A stretch of 62,817 nucleotides of DNA from an uncultured Burkholderiales bacterium (lineage in GTDB: Bacteria > Pseudomonadota > Gammaproteobacteria > Burkholderiales > Burkholderiaceae_A), in NCBI GenBank assembly GCA_937864175.1, contig CALMJH010000075.1:1-62817 (forward strand), written 5' to 3'. Made by a program: the position numbers and the translations under genes. Shown piece by piece: positions 56,465 to 62,817 of the stretch. The notes under the pieces are model-generated. The model did not search any database, was not told the DNA's origin, and saw only the letters and a list, made by a program, of their open reading frames with translations. Position 1 is the first letter of the stretch; each line of letters starts with the position of its first letter.

Positions 56465-57883
56465 ATGAGCGCGAGCACGACTGTGACCCCTTCCCAACCC
56501 CTGCCCGCTCTTGAACAGCTCTGGCAAGACTGCCTGGAGCACCTGGAGAAAAATCTCCCCGCCCAACAGTTCAAGACCTGGGTCTGTCCGCTCAATCTAG
56601 GGATCGTCAACCTCCAGACCTCGCCCATTCAGCTACAGATTCAGGCGCCCAACCGCTTCAAGCAGACCTGGGCGCGAGAACAACTCCTCGAGCCGCTGAC
56701 CAACTGGTGGCAGGCTCGGCTTCAAAAGCCCGTGGTCGTCGACATCGCCGTCCTCTCTGAGTCAAGCAGTGACGCCCCAGGCACCCCCGACTGGACAGAC
56801 CAGGAATCCAACCGCCCTAGTTTTGCCACCAGCCCCGAGCCTGTCCTTGCGCCAGCCCAAGAAAACGCCCGGCTCAATCCTGAGTGGACTTTTGATCAAT
56901 TTGTTGCGGGTAAGGCCAACCAATTGGCCCGTGCGGCAGCCCTTCAGGTGGCGGACAACCCGGGCAGTGGTTACAACCCTTTGTTTCTCTATGGCGGCGT
57001 CGGACTGGGCAAGAGTCACCTCATTCACTCGGTCGGCAACAAAATGGTGGAAGGCAATCCACAAGCCCGCATTCGGTACATCCACGCAGAAGCCTATGTC
57101 AGTGACGTCGTGCGGGCTTACCAGCGAAAGTCGTTTGACGAGCTCAAACAGTATTACCACTCACTAGACCTGCTGCTCATCGATGACATTCAGTTTTTTG
57201 CAGGAAAGTCTCGAACACAAGAAGAGTTTTTCTACACTTTTGAGGCGCTTGTCGCGGCCAAAAAACAGATCATCATCACCAGCGATACTTATCCCTCCGA
57301 ACTCAACGGCATCGACTCCCGACTCATCAGCCGTTTTGGCTCGGGTTTAACAGTAGCCATTGAACCCCCAGAGCTTGAGATGCGGGTGGCCATCTTGCTT
57401 CGAAAGGCTGAGCACGAGCATCTGGCCCTTGGCGAAGAAGAGGCTTTTTTCATTGCGCGGCAACTCCGCTCCAACGTTCGAGAGCTCGAAGGAGCCCTTA
57501 GAAAAGTCATCGCCTACTGCCATTTCCACCAGAAGAGCCCCTCCATCGAAGTCGTCCGAGAGGCCCTTAAAGATCTCCTCTCTCTGCAGAAAACCTCTAT
57601 TTCTGTTGAAAACATTCAAAAGGCCGTGGCTGACTTCTACAAAATTAAAGTTGCCGACATGTACAGCAAACGGCGACCCGCCAACATCGCCATGCCACGA
57701 CAAGTCGCTATGTATTTGGCAAAAGAACTTACCCAAAAAAGCCTGCCAGAAATCGGTGACCTCTTTGGTGGGCGGGACCACACCACGGTCTTGCATGCCG
57801 TTCGAAAAATCTCTGAGACACGGCAACACAACGCTGACCTCAACCGAGAACTCCACGTCTTGGAGCAACAAATCCGTGGATAA
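56465..57883 (+). CDS. dnaA: Chromosomal replication initiator DnaA
   Basis: A 472-residue AAA+ initiator. Domain I ([20 protein letters not shown]) is followed by a variable linker, the Walker A GGVGLGKS (177-184), Walker [11 protein letters not shown], sensor regions, and the domain IV helix-turn-helix ending in [15 protein letters not shown]. About 15 residues precede the usual family start; no better start codon is present. Its stop codon lies within a DnaA-box-like sequence (57875-57883). Confidence 0.96.
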   Translation: MSASTTVTPSQPLPALEQLWQDCLEHLEKNLPAQQFKTWVCPLNLGIVNLQTSPIQLQIQAPNRFKQTWAREQLLEPLTNWWQARLQKPVVVDIAVLSESSSDAPGTPDWTDQESNRPSFATSPEPVLAPAQENARLNPEWTFDQFVAGKANQLARAAALQVADNPGSGYNPLFLYGGVGLGKSHLIHSVGNKMVEGNPQARIRYIHAEAYVSDVVRAYQRKSFDELKQYYHSLDLLLIDDIQFFAGKSRTQEEFFYTFEALVAAKKQIIITSDTYPSELNGIDSRLISRFGSGLTVAIEPPELEMRVAILLRKAEHEHLALGEEEAFFIARQLRSNVRELEGALRKVIAYCHFHQKSPSIEVVREALKDLLSLQKTSISVENIQKAVADFYKIKVADMYSKRRPANIAMPRQVAMYLAKELTQKSLPEIGDLFGGRDHTTVLHAVRKISETRQHNADLNRELHVLEQQIRG

Positions 57884-58105
57884 GCAGCTGAATAACCCCG
57901 CTCATAACCCGTGGATAACCACTGCTGATTTTGTGGATAACTCCAGGCCTAGACCACTGATGCCCCAGTTATCCACGGCCTCAGCCGACTGCTCTAGACT
58001 TGTCCACGGGCTATTTTCTTTAATTAGTCATTTAAAAACAGGTCTTTACCTTAGTTATCCCCTAGCCCCCCTGCCTCTAACTACTACGACTAAGAGAGAA
58101 GAAAG
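57875..58105. other. oriC: oriC-like region between dnaA and dnaN
   Basis: DnaA-box matches: CGTGGATAA 57875-57883 and 57910-57918, perfect TGTGGATAA 57932-57940, TTATCCACG 57969-57977, TTGTCCACG 58000-58008, and weaker TTATCCCCT 58055-58063. The first three and the next group have opposite orientation. An AT-rich stretch at 58012-58050 (TATTTTCTTTAATTAGTCAT and onward) could be the unwinding element. Position between dnaA and dnaN, with strand-diverging genes on each side, supports the origin. Confidence 0.85.
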
Positions 58106-61707
<3,602 letters not shown>

Positions 61708-61712
61708 CCGCC

Positions 61713-62627
61713 ATGGTCGCCAGCCTCGACGATCAGCTGGTGGTGGCCATCTCGTCAAGAGCCCTCTTTGACTTTGAAGAGGAGAACCGAGTCTTTGAGC
61801 AGGCCAATGATCAGGCCTACATGGCGCTTCAGTGGGAGCGAATGGCGCAGCCGGCCAATCCGGGGGTGGCCTTCGAACTGGTTCGAAAACTTCTGGCTTT
61901 CAACCTGGCCAATGAGTCACGTGTTGAGGTGGTGGTCCTGTCTCGCAACGACCCCGTCAGCGGCCTGCGGGTCTATCACTCAGCCCAGTCTCATGGGCTG
62001 AGTATTCAGCGAGGTGTCTTCACCAGGGGCCAGTCTCCCTATCGCTATCTGAGACCTCTGTCGGCCCACCTCTTCCTATCGGCCAATGCCCAAGACGTTG
62101 ACCAGGCTCTCGAGGCGGGTTTTCCTGCGGCCCATGTCTATCCGCATTCAGCCAAGGCGGGTAATCGGCACCCCCAAGAACTCCGAATAGCCTTTGACGG
62201 CGATGCGGTCTTGTTTTCTGACGAGGCCGAACAGGTCTATCAGTCCAGAGGGCTTGATGCCTTTGTCACCCACGAGCAGCAGCAGGCTCGAAACCCCCTC
62301 CCCCCTGGTCCATTCAAACCACTGCTTCAGGCGCTGCATAGCCTTCGCCAAAAGCCGAACCCGGCTGGCATGAAAATTCGCACGGCCCTGGTCACGGCCC
62401 GCTCGGCTCCCGCACACGAGCGGGCGATTCGAACTCTGATGAATTGGCAGATTGAAATCGACGAGGCCTTTTTCTTGGGGGGCCTAGACAAAGGGGGCTT
62501 TCTGAAGGAGTTTGAGCCCGACTTCTTTTTTGACGACCAGACACGGCACTGCGAATCGGCTGCTCTTGCAGGACCCACGGGTCATGTTCGCAGCGGCATC
62601 GTGAACCAGCCCGACCGCTCCGCCTAA
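61713..62627 (+). CDS. Cytosolic 5'-nucleotidase family protein (PF06189-type)
   Basis: A 304-residue protein matching the bacterial homologues of cytosolic 5'-nucleotidase I: LVVAISSRALFDFEEENRVFEQ, VVVLSRNDPVSGLRV, RGQSPYRYLRPLSAHLFLSAN, RIAFDGDAVLFSDEAE and FFLGGLDKGGFLKEFEPDFFFDDQ, the latter carrying the acidic metal site. It dephosphorylates nucleoside monophosphates in known members. It follows gyrB by 5 bases and may share its transcript. Confidence 0.85.
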   Translation: MVASLDDQLVVAISSRALFDFEEENRVFEQANDQAYMALQWERMAQPANPGVAFELVRKLLAFNLANESRVEVVVLSRNDPVSGLRVYHSAQSHGLSIQRGVFTRGQSPYRYLRPLSAHLFLSANAQDVDQALEAGFPAAHVYPHSAKAGNRHPQELRIAFDGDAVLFSDEAEQVYQSRGLDAFVTHEQQQARNPLPPGPFKPLLQALHSLRQKPNPAGMKIRTALVTARSAPAHERAIRTLMNWQIEIDEAFFLGGLDKGGFLKEFEPDFFFDDQTRHCESAALAGPTGHVRSGIVNQPDRSA

Positions 62628-62658
62628 CTATCTGACAGGGCAGTTGTTGGGCGTATGT

Positions 62659-62817
62659 TTAGGCGCCGGCCTTGGTTGCTTTAGATGCTTTGGTTGCCCT
62701 AGGTGCCTTGGTGGCTGTTGTGGCGTTCGCAGCCTTCGTGACTTTGGTGGCCTTCGTTGTCTCGGCCTTGGGCTTTCGTTGCTCAAACTCAAAGCCGATC
62801 TTGCCCTCGGGTGTCTT
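62659..62817 (-). CDS. topB: C-terminal end of probable DNA topoisomerase III (cut by window edge)
   Basis: The last 52 codons of a minus-strand gene. It enters with KTPEGKIGFEFEQRKPKAE, which resembles the C-terminal domain end of TopB, and continues as a Lys/Ala/Thr-rich low-complexity tail (TKATKVTKAANATTATKAP...) to the stop at 62659. The identity rests on a short segment; the catalytic part is outside the window. The basic tail could aid DNA binding. Confidence 0.5.
   Translation of the reverse strand, partial: KTPEGKIGFEFEQRKPKAETTKATKVTKAANATTATKAPRATKASKATKAGA

Overview
The window reads as a stretch of a GC-rich (about 60%) betaproteobacterial chromosome, most likely Burkholderiales, spanning the replication origin. 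This rests on a PhaM-type granule protein, the order mnmG-rsmG-parA-parB-atpIBEFHAGDC-hemE-priA, the order VanZ-ferredoxin-hydrolase-dacC-dat-DUF493-lipB-lipA, and dnaA-dnaN-gyrB without recF. Coding density is very high; no gene-free stretch exceeds 300 bases. I see no insertion sequence, prophage or CRISPR array.

Region 1 (1-12 kb) is the accessory and most interesting part. A MerR regulator with a cobalamin domain (LitR/CarH photoreceptor family) is divergent from a tightly packed run of about twelve genes: a small membrane protein, glutathione peroxidase, FolE2, FAD amine-oxidase-like protein, DUF1365, CFA-like methyltransferase, chalcone-isomerase-like protein, MFS transporter, DUF3833 lipoprotein, SDR, SnoaL-like protein and a ferritin-like di-iron protein. 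The content matches light and singlet-oxygen regulons known in other Proteobacteria, and I infer a light-switched membrane-lipid remodelling and photoprotection system.

Region 2 (12-31.8 kb) is housekeeping: HldE-type cytidylyltransferase, coaX, birA, the lipoate cluster, a copper ATPase, thiol redox proteins, rsmI/yraN/dolP, argS with an adjacent tRNA-Arg(CCG), cytochrome c, coq7 and priA. The lipoate cluster contains a PBP5-family D,D-carboxypeptidase homologue in which all three catalytic motifs are replaced although the reading frame is intact.

Region 3 (31.9-44.7 kb, minus strand) carries hemE, the ATP synthase operon with a recognisable promoter and terminator, parAB, rsmG and mnmG, preceded by two parS-like palindromes. 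Region 4 (44.7-52.4 kb) is a metabolic block: Zn-alcohol dehydrogenase, succinate-semialdehyde dehydrogenase, TauE permease, pdxA, MOSC, GTP-PEPCK and a short asparaginase. Region 5 (52.4-62.8 kb) is the origin: mnmE, yidC, yidD, rnpA and rpmH leftwards; dnaA, an oriC-like spacer with DnaA boxes, dnaN, gyrB, a 5'-nucleotidase, and the C-terminal end of a probable topoisomerase III at the right edge.
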